From Caenorhabditis remanei (lineage: Eukaryota; Nematoda; Chromadorea; Rhabditida; Rhabditidae): a stretch of DNA of 64,000 nt. A model generated the notes under the pieces. That model had not been told where the DNA came from. It worked only from the letters and a program-made list of their open reading frames with translations, and did not search any database. The position numbers and the translations under genes are program-made. Below are positions 1 through 10,800 of the stretch, one piece after another; position 1 is the first letter of the stretch, and each line of letters begins with the position of its first letter. The DNA is taken from contig NC_071329.1 in assembly GCF_010183535.1 (NCBI RefSeq), forward strand, positions 11,284,001 through 11,348,000, given 5' to 3'.

Positions 1-799
1 CACGAATTTCCTCTATGCGTTCTATTTCACCAGTCAGTATCGGGTGTGGAATATGACGAGGTGTACTTTGAAGTGAACTGTCACTGCTGCAAACGGGCGA
101 ACGATCGAGAACTGATCCAAGATTTAACGGTGGGAGACGGTCTTCTGGGATAAGTATCTCGTTAAGCGTTTCTACCATTGGTACTATATTTTCAAGAAGT
201 ATCTGAAAATGACAATTTTGATTAGAACACACGCATAAACAGTATACCTGGATTCTACAGATGTCATCGTGTAATTTGTTGAGACCAGTTAAAGCAGCTA
301 CAAACCCGTCGTGTTGAGATTTATGAGCTCTTGTTTCTTCGATCAGTCGAATCATTTTTGCTTCTACACTTTTACAATTCGCAGGAATTTTTGCTTGATC
401 CGCTGCTACTGCTTTCGCATTTAAAGCGAAATGTTCTTGTAGACGAGTGGCAAGGCTAAAAGTTCGTCAAATTGTATTTTATCGAAAGGGGAGCTTTTAC
501 CGGAAAAATGGTCGCGAACTAATTTTTTGATGGGTGTAAGAAGCACCTTGATTTGATTGAGAATCTCGTTTGCCGATGACTGCTGGAATTACCGGTAAGA
601 AACGTGGTATTTCAGAGAACCGCTTGTAAATTTCATCATCTTCTAATTTCTCTTGTGGAATATTGCCATCTTTTACTGTGACGATGCCTTTTGAACGTTT
701 TGTACTGGATCGAGTTAAGAATGAAAAGGACGATTGCTGATTCGGAGGATTGGATGTGGAGGGTGGTCCAGATGAGGAGGCACTTTGTTCATTTCCCAT
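1..799 (-). CDS. sam-4: SAM-4 / BORCS5 (myrlysin)-like BORC subunit, 3' end outside the window
   Basis: BORC is the lysosome-associated complex that links lysosomes and synaptic vesicle precursors to ARL8 and kinesin. The start is chosen at 797-799 because it gives [10 protein letters not shown], an N-myristoylation signal as in human BORCS5 (MGSEQS), and a TTTCAG acceptor lies directly before it. Family landmarks are EIPRFLPVI near residue 80 and a downstream helical stretch with [17 protein letters not shown], corresponding to the BORCS5 segment ending AEAVAFDQ. A clear intron lies at about 203-247, and the last exon ([19 protein letters not shown]) continues off the left edge. Between about 575 and 451 the reading frame is troublesome: frame 0 stops at about 499 unless a 46-bp intron (about 501-456) is removed, whereas the neighbouring frame of the same stretch resembles BORCS5 better (SGKSSP, DELLAL). 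Identification is good; the exact model is not. Confidence 0.75.
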
Positions 800-879
800 C
801 TGAAATTCACGTACAAATTTTTCGAACTTGTTCGTTTTTTGAAAAAATCTTTCGCATTCCAATCTAAACAAACCTTGAT

Positions 880-1193
880 TTAGTTTTTTGAACCGGTGAT
901 ACTCGGTCCCATTTGAATCTGATCTATTCCTGTCTCGCTCCAAGTGATGTTTGGATCGGCTGGTTGACGAGCGATAGTTGGGATTGAATCTGTTTCAACG
1001 TCAGGCTCGAATTCACGTGGGATTTGGATTTCGTTCTGAAAATTCATGTTGACAGCTTCGTTTTATTTCCATCGTTTAACGTATTTGATTGATTATTTTC
1101 AAAACGAACTTTTGGAAGTCTTTGGAAAATCCACTCTCTATCCCAATTGAGAAAAGTGTGATCGAGTCGAACTTCTGATGGAACGAACGACAT
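880..1193 (-). CDS. 79-aa protein of unknown function, upstream partner of sam-4
   Basis: I do not recognise this protein. Two exons, 1193-1110 and 1035-880, join in frame across a 74-bp intron (donor GTTCGT, acceptor ATTTTCAG). The product starts [14 protein letters not shown] and ends GPSITGSKN. It is hydrophilic, with several acidic stretches and Trp residues, and no signal peptide or membrane segment. The stop codon lies 80 bp before the start of sam-4 on the same strand. A trans-splice-like acceptor directly precedes the sam-4 ATG, so the two genes look like an SL2-type operon with this gene first. Evidence for it being real is the consistent phase, the start context and the operon spacing. 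An alternative is a single-exon ORF starting inside the intron. Confidence 0.55.
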
Positions 1194-1570
1194 ACGACGA
1201 CTTTCTTAGTTTGTAACCTTCCTCTGCAAGAATATTCTTGAAGAACAATCAAAATAACATATCTTGATACAGATATTGGCGTTAAACATTGAAATAATCA
1301 ACAAGCATGTTCTTTAAGTTCGCAAGAAGCACAAAATATATTTTTAAAAGAGCATAAAATTGATTTAAATGAGCATAAAATTGAAAAATTCAATAATGAG
1401 AAAGTCCGCTCTATTGGAAAATGGCCGACAAAGTCTTGACCGTGAAAATCCTAGTCCCCCGGCCGCCTTTCAAAATTTTTAAACGAATTTATTCTCGCGA
1501 AACCTATTTTGTTCTATTCTTCTGCTCCACATTATAGTTTTTAGTGCATGCACCGGTCATCAATTATGCG
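1194..1570. promoter_or_regulatory. Bidirectional promoter region between the sam-4 operon and zyg-1
   Basis: These 377 bp separate two divergent start codons. The segment holds a TTCTCGCGAAA sequence at 1492-1502, which resembles an E2F/DP half-palindrome site 69 bp before the zyg-1 ATG. It also holds two copies of the 14-mer gagcataaaattga about 20 bp apart near 1350-1384. No TATA box is obvious. E2F-type control of zyg-1 is plausible but inferred. Confidence 0.4.
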
Positions 1571-4500
1571 ATGAACGGAGGGAAAAACGGATCGAAACTA
1601 AGCGTAAGATAATATTGATTTTTCATGTACATATTCACAACAGTTTTTTACAGTCTTTCAAAAACCTGAGACAAATTGGACATGGCGGATTCGGTGTTGT
1701 ATATTCGGCAGAAAGAAATAATGGAGAGAAAGTGGCTATCAAAAAGGTAATTTCATTTTAATTTATTGCGGTTTCAAAATAACTTATAGCTATCACTGTT
1801 TGTAAAATTGATTTTTAATTCACTAGTGTATCCCTCGTTTCTAGTTTTTATTAAAAAATTTATATAAGCGGTGATTTCTTTCGGAATACCAGCGCATCTC
1901 TTCCAGTGACTATCATTCAGCTGAGTTCTTTTCAGATTGGAAAGGCTGCTCTGCCGAGCCGCGTTAAAGAAGAAATTGAAACGATGAAACGGCTCGATCA
2001 TAGGAATATCGTTAAATTCTACGAATCTTTTGTCGATAACGATGATACCTATGTAGTAATGGAACTGTGCGAAGGTGGTTCTCTTATTGAGTTTGTAAAA
2101 CGAAGAGGACCCCTCGATGACGCTACTGCCGTTCATATTCTCCGGCAGCTCATCGCAGCAGTGAAATTTATTCACAGTAAGAACATTATTCATCGTGATC
2201 TGTCAGCGGGAAACGTTTTCATAAAAGACGCTACAAAAGCGAAGATGACAGTTAAACTTGGCGATTTTGGTTTAGCCACTAGTCTTGAACATGGCGGAAC
2301 AGCATGTACAATTGTTGGAACTCCCGGATACATTGCTCCACAAGTGTTCAATCAAAACTATAACCAATCCGCCGATGTCTATTCACTTGGAGCAGTTCTC
2401 TATACAATGCTAACTAAGTATCCTCCTCCAACAAATGGACCGCTGGATACAAGTGATTTAGCTAGAAGAAATAGGAGTGCAGCCGAGTTGGTGAAACGAA
2501 TGATGGAGACAAACCCAAAAAGACGGATTGAGCTAAGAGAAATTGTTATGAGCGAATTCATGAAAGAAAACATGGATGAAGAAGGAAGATTCTCCAGGGA
2601 ACATTCTAAAGATAGTAGACATCAGCTATCCAGAGAGCCCAGAATATCTTCAAGAGATGAACGTTCACAGGACAGAAGACCCCTACGATCATCAAGCCAG
2701 CCTGTGAATTCTGCTAGAATGACTCATAACCGTTTTGATCAAGAGAGGGTTAGTATTTTTCAGGTTATCTGTTAGATATTTATCTAAAACTTACGATCCT
2801 TTTCACATTGAGAGTTAAATCCGAAACAGTTTTAAATTTCAGATACACACAGCATCTCATGCCGGGAATTCTTCAGAGAACGATCGAGGAAGAGCGAGAC
2901 AGCGAACGAGTGCTCGAGGCTTGGGGACAAGCGATGAAACTCAATCACGCGAACAAATTTGGCCGATTCGAATGGAACGTCTTGCTGGTCAGAGGCTACA
3001 CACCGCTGGTGGACGATACATAATCGAGAGTGATAGTCGTTGCCGATTCGAAGTTGCCGGACAGCACGAAGTTGTTCTACGGATTCTAATCGTCGAGTAT
3101 AATCGGTACCAACAAAAACAAACAGTCTGCGTTCATAAGATAAAGAACAGAGGCGAAAAATGTCGAAATGAGAGAGATGAGCTGATAGATGTATCTGAAC
3201 CTCTTGCGGTGTATACAACGTAAGTAGAAACATATTTATTTTAATAAAAATAAGTAATTCACTAATATCCGGGGGCAGTTCTGGGTGTAGGACAGTGTTC
3301 GCATCCGCCTCCTGTTCCCGGTTCTCCTGGTGGTCCTGGTTGCCCAGGTCTCCCTGGTTGGCCGTCTTTTCCGTCTCTCCCCGGCTCCCCAGCTGGGCCT
3401 TGCTCTCCATCTTGCCCAGGGTTTCCTGGTGTTCCTGGAAGTCCATCTGGTCCTGGCAACCCGGGTGGTCCAGGTCTCCCTGGTGGGCCTTGAGCAACGT
3501 TGACTTCATCGCATTTTCCTGGCTCTCCGTTTTCTCCTGGTTGTCCTGGGTCTCCATCTTCTCCTGGCTCCCCATCCTCTCCCGGCTCTCCAGGTTGTCC
3601 GGGTAAGCCTGGAACTCCTGGTAGTCCATCTTTTCCATTGCGTCCCGATTGTCCTTTTGGTCCGACATTTCCGACAGGCCCTGGCGGACCAACTGGGCAA
3701 TCATAACATGGAGCGGAAGCATCACGTCTTGGAGCTGCATCCTTAGCGTCGGTGCCATCTTCTCCATTCAGACCAGGCTTTCCGTCACGGCCGTCTCTTC
3801 CATCCTCTCCAGGAGGGCCTGGTGGTCCAGAAGGCCCAGTTTTACAAGAACAGCACTGACCTCCTGGAGATAATGAAGATTTGCTGCTACTGAAGCCAGA
3901 CTCTCCATTGGGATTTAATTCGGAAAAATCATAGCCCGCTTGCTTCTTGACGATTATTCTCCTGCCTTTTATTCCTGATGCCGATTGCATTCTCTCGTAT
4001 TGTATGAACAGGCCAACAGTTCTGTGGCGACAGAAATCAATTTCGCTGTGTAAATTAGTTTGAATGTGTTGCATGTAGTTATAGAGAAGTGGAATAGCGA
4101 CGATGCAAGTTAGAGTAGAGACAGTACTGTAAGTATGATTTTGATTTGATCAAGAATTAATTGAATAAAATTACCTTATACAGATTCCTAGAAAAGCAAC
4201 CTTTCGAAGCATGGATGCCTCATGATTTAGTTCCTTCTGATCCATACCTCGAAAATGAATATAAATGAATTGTCTGAGTCTTCTTTCAATAGTTCATCTT
4301 TTATATATAACATAATCTTATCTCCGATTGTTTTTTTTTACTTGAAGATCCGCTTCGAACTGAAATGTTTCACAAAATAGGGTACTTTTTACCGGCGCGC
4401 GCATATCTTCATGTCGTCTCTTTTCTCTTTCTGAAAGCTGCTTGTTTTTTTGTCTAACATGAAAACCTTATCAGTCGAGATCTCATTCACATGTTAATGT

Positions 4501-5586
4501 TCCGCAAAGCCTGTTTTGTTTATGCGGTTTGTATCGCATCGGCTACCGTTAGTTTTTCTACGGTTTTTTTTTCAAATTAGAAACCAAGTCAAATCCGGTT
4601 GAAAGATGTGTTTCATACCGCAAAAAGTCATGCATGCAAACTGAAAAATTATTTTTATTTTTGCTTTCAGGTTGTCGCAACTCTCCAAAGAAGTGCTAAA
4701 CGATTACATAAGACTCCAGAAAATGATCGTTTCGAATATTGCTAGTAAAGTAGCAAAAATCACATTTCGCCGACCCTCACAATTTCCGGAGGCACATGCT
4801 CAACTTATGGAAAACGGTGATCTTCGAATAAAATTCCCACGGTCTGTGATTGTTCGGAAAAAGGACAACGGAGAAGTGTATAACTGTATTGATGGGCAGT
4901 CAAAAAATAGAGAAGTCGTCTCCGGATCGAAATTGATAAAAGTGAATGAAGTGTATAGTTATTTGACACAGTTTGAGAAATGTCTTCATGGTATGGACAA
5001 CCGAATGATTTGCTTTCCGATTGTGTTCAGTGCAGGACCAGAAGTGTAAGCTATATATGAATGCACTGGCGTACAGGTTTATTTTTCGTTTTCAGGGCTG
5101 GGGCTTCTAATAATTCACCATCTTCGATGCTGCCATCTACTTCACAAGTTTCAAGGTTTCCATTCAGTAATATTTCGAGCAATCAACAATCACTGGTTCC
5201 GCATTCGGCTCCTTTTCTAACGAAACCAATATCATCAAGAACTTCTTCGACATTCAATACTCAACGAAGAGTGTCTACAGATGAGAACAGAGCACCAGTA
5301 GCAATTCAATCGAATAATAAGTATAAGTTTAAAATAGTGAGGAATTAACGAAGTAGGTTTCAAACCGTATGTGTTTTTGCAGGATCCCGCGACTTCCAAA
5401 ATTACTTCAATGCAAGCACCAGATGGTCGTGTACTTCGTTGTTCCACCAGTACGGCAGATCAATTTATATTCACTGATCCCTCAATCCGCTCTGATAGTC
5501 AACGATTCAATCGAATTGGGCGGGTGCCTGAACGAGCTACAGAAATGTTTAATACACTATTGGACCGTATTAATACACAAAGATAA
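1571..5586 (+). CDS. zyg-1: ZYG-1, PLK4-related serine/threonine kinase for centriole duplication
   Basis: ZYG-1 is the kinase that starts procentriole assembly (recruited by SPD-2, acting with SAS-5/SAS-6). Seven exons in consistent phase give 711 aa, close to the C. elegans protein: 1571-1603, 1654-1746, 1936-2748, 2843-3219, 4671-5045, 5096-5336, 5383-5586. The N-terminal kinase domain shows the glycine loop [13 protein letters not shown], the catalytic loop HRDLSAGN (so HRDLxxxN with Ser-Ala instead of the common Lys-Pro), DFG, and GTPGYIAP in the activation segment. The kinase is followed by a basic linker, a cryptic polo-box region (exon 4-5) and a C-terminal polo box around [17 protein letters not shown]. 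Intron 4 is 1.45 kb and contains the bli-2-like collagen on the other strand. A bromodomain gene follows 266 bp downstream, probably in the same operon. Confidence 0.95.
3262..4245 (-). CDS. bli-2: BLI-2-like cuticle collagen nested in a zyg-1 intron
   Basis: This is a nematode cuticle collagen secreted by hypodermis into the exoskeleton. Two exons (4245-4175, 4126-3262) give 311 aa. The N-terminus is cytoplasmic ([15 protein letters not shown]), followed by a hydrophobic signal-anchor (about residues 15-40). A KGRR site before the collagen part is the expected subtilisin/furin cleavage site (homology box). Gly-X-Y blocks are interrupted and flanked by cysteine pairs CCSC, CYDC and CEHC, typical of cuticle collagens that form disulphide-linked trimers; a single Cys (GKCDE) sits between blocks. 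The gene lies entirely within zyg-1 intron 4, antisense to it. The assignment to bli-2 rests on this position, as I recall it from C. elegans, and on the Cys pattern; collagens are a large family, so the exact member is less sure than the class. Confidence 0.85.
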
Positions 5587-5852
5587 AATTAATGAAATTA
5601 CCTTGTTTGAATTGGAATGTTCGCTCTTTTTCTGCCATTAAATGTTGTTTTTTGGAATAACTTATCCATTTTAAACTGATCTCATTTCATTTAAATCTTG
5701 CCGGTTAGTTTTATTTTCAATTATTCTAACTTCATAAAGAATTTTTTTCTAATCTCTACTTTTATATTTTGTTTTGGTTTTTCGCCATTGATTGTATACT
5801 TCGAAACTCGGTTTCATCACCTTTTTAATTGTTTATTAATTGTCGTTTTCAG

Positions 5853-8722
5853 ATGGCTTACCGTTTCGGTAGAAGCAACTGGCAAGACTCTGATCGTCTG
5901 AACTTGATGAAAGTTTGTTTGAAACATGCATCTTGGAATGAAAGACTGATGGAACTGAGGACTATCTATGCGGAAGAAAAGTATCACCCTGCATATTTTA
6001 CAGAACATGTAGGTACAAAAAGTTTTGAAACTTCCTCAATTTAAGATTTTCAGGCATGTCGCGATGAACTCGAACGAATTATAGCGCTACCAACGCCGAA
6101 CGTTCGTATTGAAGTGTCACCAACGTTTTCGTACAGCAGAAAGCTTATAATGACCAAATGGGCTGAGTACTTTGAATCTGAAGTAAACAAGAAAAAAAGT
6201 GCGCAAACTGAGCTCAGTATGGTACAAGTTAGGAACAATTTGCGATTAATGCAGGAGGCGATGGATCCGAATGTATCTGAGGAGAGAAAAGCAGAAATTC
6301 TCGATATGCTCCTACTTGAAGTTGAAGATCAAAAAGATGATGGCTCCTTCAGAAGAATAGTTGGGTCGCTGACTACCGCAATGGAGGATATTTTGTTAGA
6401 TTACGATGAAGAATCTAATTTTAAAACACTTGTGTTACCACCGACAAAAGAACCTGACGAGAATATGGAAGATGGAACTAGAGGATATCTGACTCCTACT
6501 CATTCAGCTTCCTCGTAAGTTCACATAAGTTTTTCATCACTTATATAGTATTTTCAGATTTGATATGAGTTTCTTCTCTCCACCACCGCCTCCAACGCCA
6601 CAAAAACCCATGCGTACTATGCCTGAAGCTCTTCGTGACGCTGTTCCGCTTGCTGACCCTGAGCCGGAAGATGTCGTAATTGTTCCTCCTATTGCGGATT
6701 TACCAGATAATATTCTGGAACCAGCGACAACGCCGCCTAGAAGAGGGCTGAATGCTGGGCAAGTAGAAGATAAAGAGGGCTTAGCGGATAAAGTTGAAGC
6801 CGAAAGAGATGTAGGAAGCGTTGAAGACAGAAAAGCGGAACGAGATGAAGAATTACCAGGAAAAGAAGAAAAAGAAGTGGAACCAGAGCAAGAAGAAGTT
6901 CAAGAGCAGAAAGAGAAAAAAGATGATACTGAGGATGACAAGAATAACGTACAAGATGAAGATGAAGACGAAGAAATCTTAGACCAACCAACTCCTTCGA
7001 AAAAAGAAGTTATTCCAGCGCAACCAATTACCGAGTCTGAGGTTTCGCAGAAAGTTCATCAAAGTGATAGACCGCCTTCACCGATGGATGTAGATATGAA
7101 AGATATAAAAGAAGAAACGGAAGCTCAATCCCCATCAGATGAATCTCCATCTGAGCAAATCGTTTCTACACCTTCAAGTTCCTTGCGTTCTCGTGGTCGC
7201 CCAAGACTGCAGTCAAACGCAAGCTCCACCTCGACATCGAATAACACAAAGAAATCCGAAAAAGCGGAAGCTTCAAGAGATGAAACTCCAGAAGCGCAAC
7301 TTTCTCAAGGCAAGAGGCGTGCACAAGACAGATCACAAGAACCCTCCACTAGCAGGTAAAGTTTCATCTAGTTTAGTTCTCGATTTAGCGTTTGATTTTT
7401 CAGTTCTGCCAAAAAGTCTAGAAGAGGGTCAGTACTTCCAATAAGCAGCCGTAAACAATCAAAAGACGGAGAAGAACCATCATTAATTGAAGTGTTTCGT
7501 CAGGGAGTGCAAACTGATATTGTTATCCGTAGAGCTGTTTCTGCTACTTTGAATCGTAAAAGAGCCCCTCAAGCTACTGAAGATCCAAAGCGTTCGGCGT
7601 CGAGTGCTTCATCTACAACCCCAATGAGAACAACATCGCCTACAGGACATCCAGCAAGAAACAGTTCTGTCGGTGGTTATGCGTTTTCAGATGTTGGAGT
7701 TCAGACTAACCTGAGAATTGAGATAGAAAAACATGAAGTTATCGAATTGAGAGTAGAATCGTGTCAATCCTTCCGTTCTATGCAAATTGACAGTAAGAAC
7801 CCAATCATTGTTAATATGGAAACTTGTAACGTAAGTTTAGACTAAATATATATTGCAATATGAAGCAAGTGTTATGTTTTCTTTAGGAAATTGACATGGA
7901 GAACGCTAGACTTCATGAGAATAACGACGATATGGGAAAACGTCCGTCAAAGGCGGATGGAAGACGCGAAATTACGTTTATTATTGACTCAGATGATGCT
8001 ACTGGACAACGTAAGAATTTCATATATTGATAGTAAATAATATATTTTCTTCTTGTAGAACTCATCGATGAAAAATCATTCCAAAAAGCTTCGATGGCCT
8101 TCGATGTTCCTGCTGGTTTGTCTCCAATCAAGCGTAGAGATAGGAACAAGGTGGAGAGCATGAAGGTAAAAATAATTGACTGCACTTTATTCCGGATTCT
8201 ATTTTCAATATTCTTAAGGTCAAGTTACTCGCATTGCATCGTATCATTTATGATTGTGAATGGGCGGAGGCATTCAAAAGGCCTGTGCCTACAACTGAAG
8301 CAAAGTACGCTATTGGAGTGCTGGACCGTGTCGATCTGAGTTTGATAAAAAGAGAAATTGATTCCGGAAAGATTAATAATATCCCGCTCTTCTTACTGCG
8401 ATGTTATCGTATGCTTTCGAATGCTGTGATGTTTAATGGCTATGATCATGATGTTTGCATTCAAGCTAAAAACATTGCCAAAGACATTATGCCGACTATT
8501 GGAGTCGAGCAAGCAGAAGAAAAACGCTTCGATAATATGAGCCCATCCGCTGGACCCAGTGAAGAACGTGACGTTCCCTCGAGCAGACCATCAATGGAAC
8601 TAGATTCCTCCTCAACAATAAATGACTCTGAATCTTCCGGAATGAATAGTTCAAGACTTCAAAACGTTGAAGGAGCTGTATTGGCCAGTGGGGGCCGTAA
8701 GACAAAGAAAACGAAAAAGTGA
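5853..8722 (+). CDS. BRD8-like bromodomain protein (TIP60/NuA4-type acetyltransferase complex)
   Basis: Seven exons in consistent phase (5853-6008, 6054-6514, 6558-7355, 7404-7830, 7887-8010, 8059-8165, 8219-8722) give 858 aa. The N-terminus has a SANT-like helix segment (WQDSDRLNLMKVCLKH, then a conserved coiled part), as in human BRD8. The middle is long, acidic and E/K/D-rich, with prolines (about residues 205-470). The C-terminus has a bromodomain (about residues 690-780: KRPVPTT, VLDRVDLSLIKREID, SNAVMFNGYDHDV). The asparagine-containing loop NGYDHDV corresponds to NSSDHDV of BRD8, so the acetyl-lysine-binding Asn region is kept. A TTTTCAG acceptor abuts the ATG and zyg-1 ends 266 bp upstream, which suggests a downstream operon gene. 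The role in the complex is inferred from the family. Confidence 0.8.
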
Positions 8723-9004
8723 ATATTTTAATCTCTATTTTGTGCTATCGCTCATCTATTAATCAATGTCCAAGATTATTATTCTCCAGTTTATTGTATA
8801 ACTATTGATTTTCTTCTTATCTTTTATATTTTCTCGCGGGGTACAACAAAAAACCTCGGAACTTTTTTCGGAAATTGTTTTTGGTTTTTTATCCACCCTC
8901 GCACAGGCCAATTTGAATTCCCAATTTTGTATGTTCTATTGATGTTTATGAATGAAAATGATCTGTCAAAATATTTGTTTCTCTGATGTCTATATGTAGT
9001 TTGC

Positions 9005-9223
9005 TCATATCATTATATTTTTAATTTCACTGGGATTTTCATCTTTGACATTAAAATGGAGAGGAAGTGACATCCTTTTCGTTTCATGCAAATAAAAAAT
9101 CAATCCGAATCCAATTATGGTTTGAGGTACTGAAAGCGAAATTTTTACCCGTGTAAATATTTTTGAAATTTTTTTCGCTACTCGATACAAAAAATTATCC
9201 GCAACATCGCTCGCAGTATCCAT
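9005..9223 (-). CDS. Small ORF (72 aa) with one hydrophobic segment
   Basis: A single-exon ORF starts MDTASDVADNFLYRV, has a basic stretch, then a hydrophobic segment TIIGFGLIFYL (about residues 35-45) and a polar tail. It is not recognised; its size and topology recall small mitochondrial membrane proteins, but I see no diagnostic motif. Its 5' codons lie inside the tandem repeat described at 9187-9516, and the second repeat copy still carries a mutated version of the same start region. That suggests a duplicated 5' end of a real gene. It is convergent with the BRD8-like gene and divergent from the securin gene. It could also be a chance ORF. Confidence 0.4.
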   Translation of the reverse strand: MDTASDVADNFLYRVAKKISKIFTRVKISLSVPQTIIGFGLIFYLHETKRMSLPLHFNVKDENPSEIKNIMI

Positions 9224-9516
9224 TGCAAACCTACTCTAGAAGAGACGTATTTTTGAATTTATTGATTGCCGTGCCCTTCTAATAATAATATTATTTGTTA
9301 TATCTCTGTTACTCAGTTTGAACGTTTACTCTTCATTTACAAATGCGCTGCTGCGTCGCGAATGCAAGACAAAAAATTATCCTCAACATCGCACGCAGTC
9401 TGTTGCAAACGTGTACTGGTAGAGACGCATATTCGAGTTTATTGATTGCCGTGCCCCCCTAATATTGATATTTATTATATCTCTGTTACTCCGTTTGAAC
9501 GTTTATTCTTCATTTA
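9187..9516. repeat. Tandem direct duplication of the securin promoter region
   Basis: Two diverged copies, about 9187-9339 and 9369-9516 (period about 182 bp), share long stretches such as acaaaaaattatcc, tttattgattgccgtgccc and tatctctgttactc. They cover the whole interval between the small minus-strand ORF and the securin gene. The copies differ by many substitutions and small gaps, so the duplication is not recent. Between them lies a TGCGTCGCG motif (9354-9362). Confidence 0.8.
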
Positions 9517-9563
9517 ATACTAATTTCTTTTTAGCAACCCCTACTAGCACAACACAATCCGAA

Positions 9564-10530
9564 ATGGACGATCTTCAATTTGAGGACACAGGAAACTTAC
9601 CGTTGCCTAGCACAATGCAGCAACATCTCCGTGAGTCATTTATGTTTGGCCTCGTCGCGTAATGTTTTGTTTTCAGAAATGAAACTCGGCAAGGCTACCG
9701 ATATACAAAAGACTCCATCTCGTGGTGGTCTTGGAATGATAGTTAACGAATCGAAAACGCCAGGAGCCAGATCACTTCAGAGTTTGACATCTGCTCGGAA
9801 GGCAACGTCGTCAGTTATGAAAAAAACTGTTCCAACCAACATTGGATTCGAGATTTTCCAAGATGAACAAGAGGATATTGTTATGGAAGAACAACAACCG
9901 CTAAAACAAAAAGAGGTAGGTCGAATCTAGTTTTAGTCTTCCAAAAAAGTTTCTTTAATTGTTTTTTTTTCATTCACGGTTCAAAAGCAATTTTACATTT
10001 ATTAAATTTTAATAGTCTCAACAAAGTGCTAAAGCATATTTGTAACTGTTCATTTGCTGAAGTTTCAGATCGAAAAAACGCCATGCTCGCCAATCGACAC
10101 TGTTGACCGATACCAGAAATCAGATTCTTTATGTGATATTATTGCTGACGATATGCTCAATTGGTCAGATCAAGATGTTGTTCTTTTCGACGAGGAGCCT
10201 CGTAGTGATTTCATCGATCCGAAGGTTGTCGAAGCAGAAGAAATGGCAAAACTTGGAGTGGAAGAATGGGATGAGTATCCACCCATTGATACTGCTTCTA
10301 GAATTGCCGATGACTTCAATTACCCGATTAGTTTGGATGAGTTCAAATATGAGCCTGATGTCGAGTTGGAAGAGGGAGACTATCCACCCATTACTAATGC
10401 ACAAGAAATTGAATGGAATCCTGAAGAATGGAAGAAAATTTCTGATCGTTTAATGGAATCGTCTTATGACGTTTATGATCTGATTGCTGAAGAAGCAGCA
10501 ATTGCTGAAGACGCAGCTATTCCTATCTGA
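9564..10530 (+). CDS. ify-1: Securin, IFY-1-like inhibitor of separase
   Basis: Securin binds and restrains separase until APC/C-FZY-1 triggers its destruction at anaphase. Three exons (9564-9630, 9677-9915, 10069-10530) give 255 aa. A perfect destruction box of the form RxxLxxxxN (RGGLGMIVN) is at residues 38-46, in a basic N-terminal region with several T-P sites. The C-terminal half is strongly acidic with two related modules (DEYPPID and GDYPPIT) about 37 residues apart, and short segments like DIIADDMLNW. This layout of a basic D-box N-terminus and an acidic separase-binding tail is that of securins, whose sequences are poorly conserved. A TTTTTAG acceptor at 9534 suits trans-splicing. 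No KEN box was seen. The family call rests on layout and D-box rather than a full alignment. Confidence 0.65.
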
Positions 10531-10800
10531 ATCCAACTTTCTCTCTGGTTTTTATTCCCCTCTCTCATTCATTATTGACTTTCCAACTGATATTTTCACG
10601 CGATCTGACATACTTATATGTACGATAAATTTTATTTTGGAGTATCATTTATGTATATAAAGCAAACATTTATTCACTTTAGACAGTCAGGGTGAACAAG
10701 ACAAACCCGAATTAAAATTAGAAAATTATGAAGAAGTGAGATCGATGCAATATAATATCCGTACTTAAATTATTGAAACTAAATTCCCTCGACTGTAAGG

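Noticed and set aside
3295..3706. Plus-strand ORFs rich in Ser, Pro and Trp across the collagen
   Set aside because: Antisense reflections of the GC-biased collagen repeat; no start context or splice logic.
2832..3767. 311-aa minus-strand ORF over zyg-1 exon 4 and the collagen
   Set aside because: It is the out-of-frame shadow of the Gly-X-Y collagen repeat and the opposite strand of zyg-1 coding sequence.
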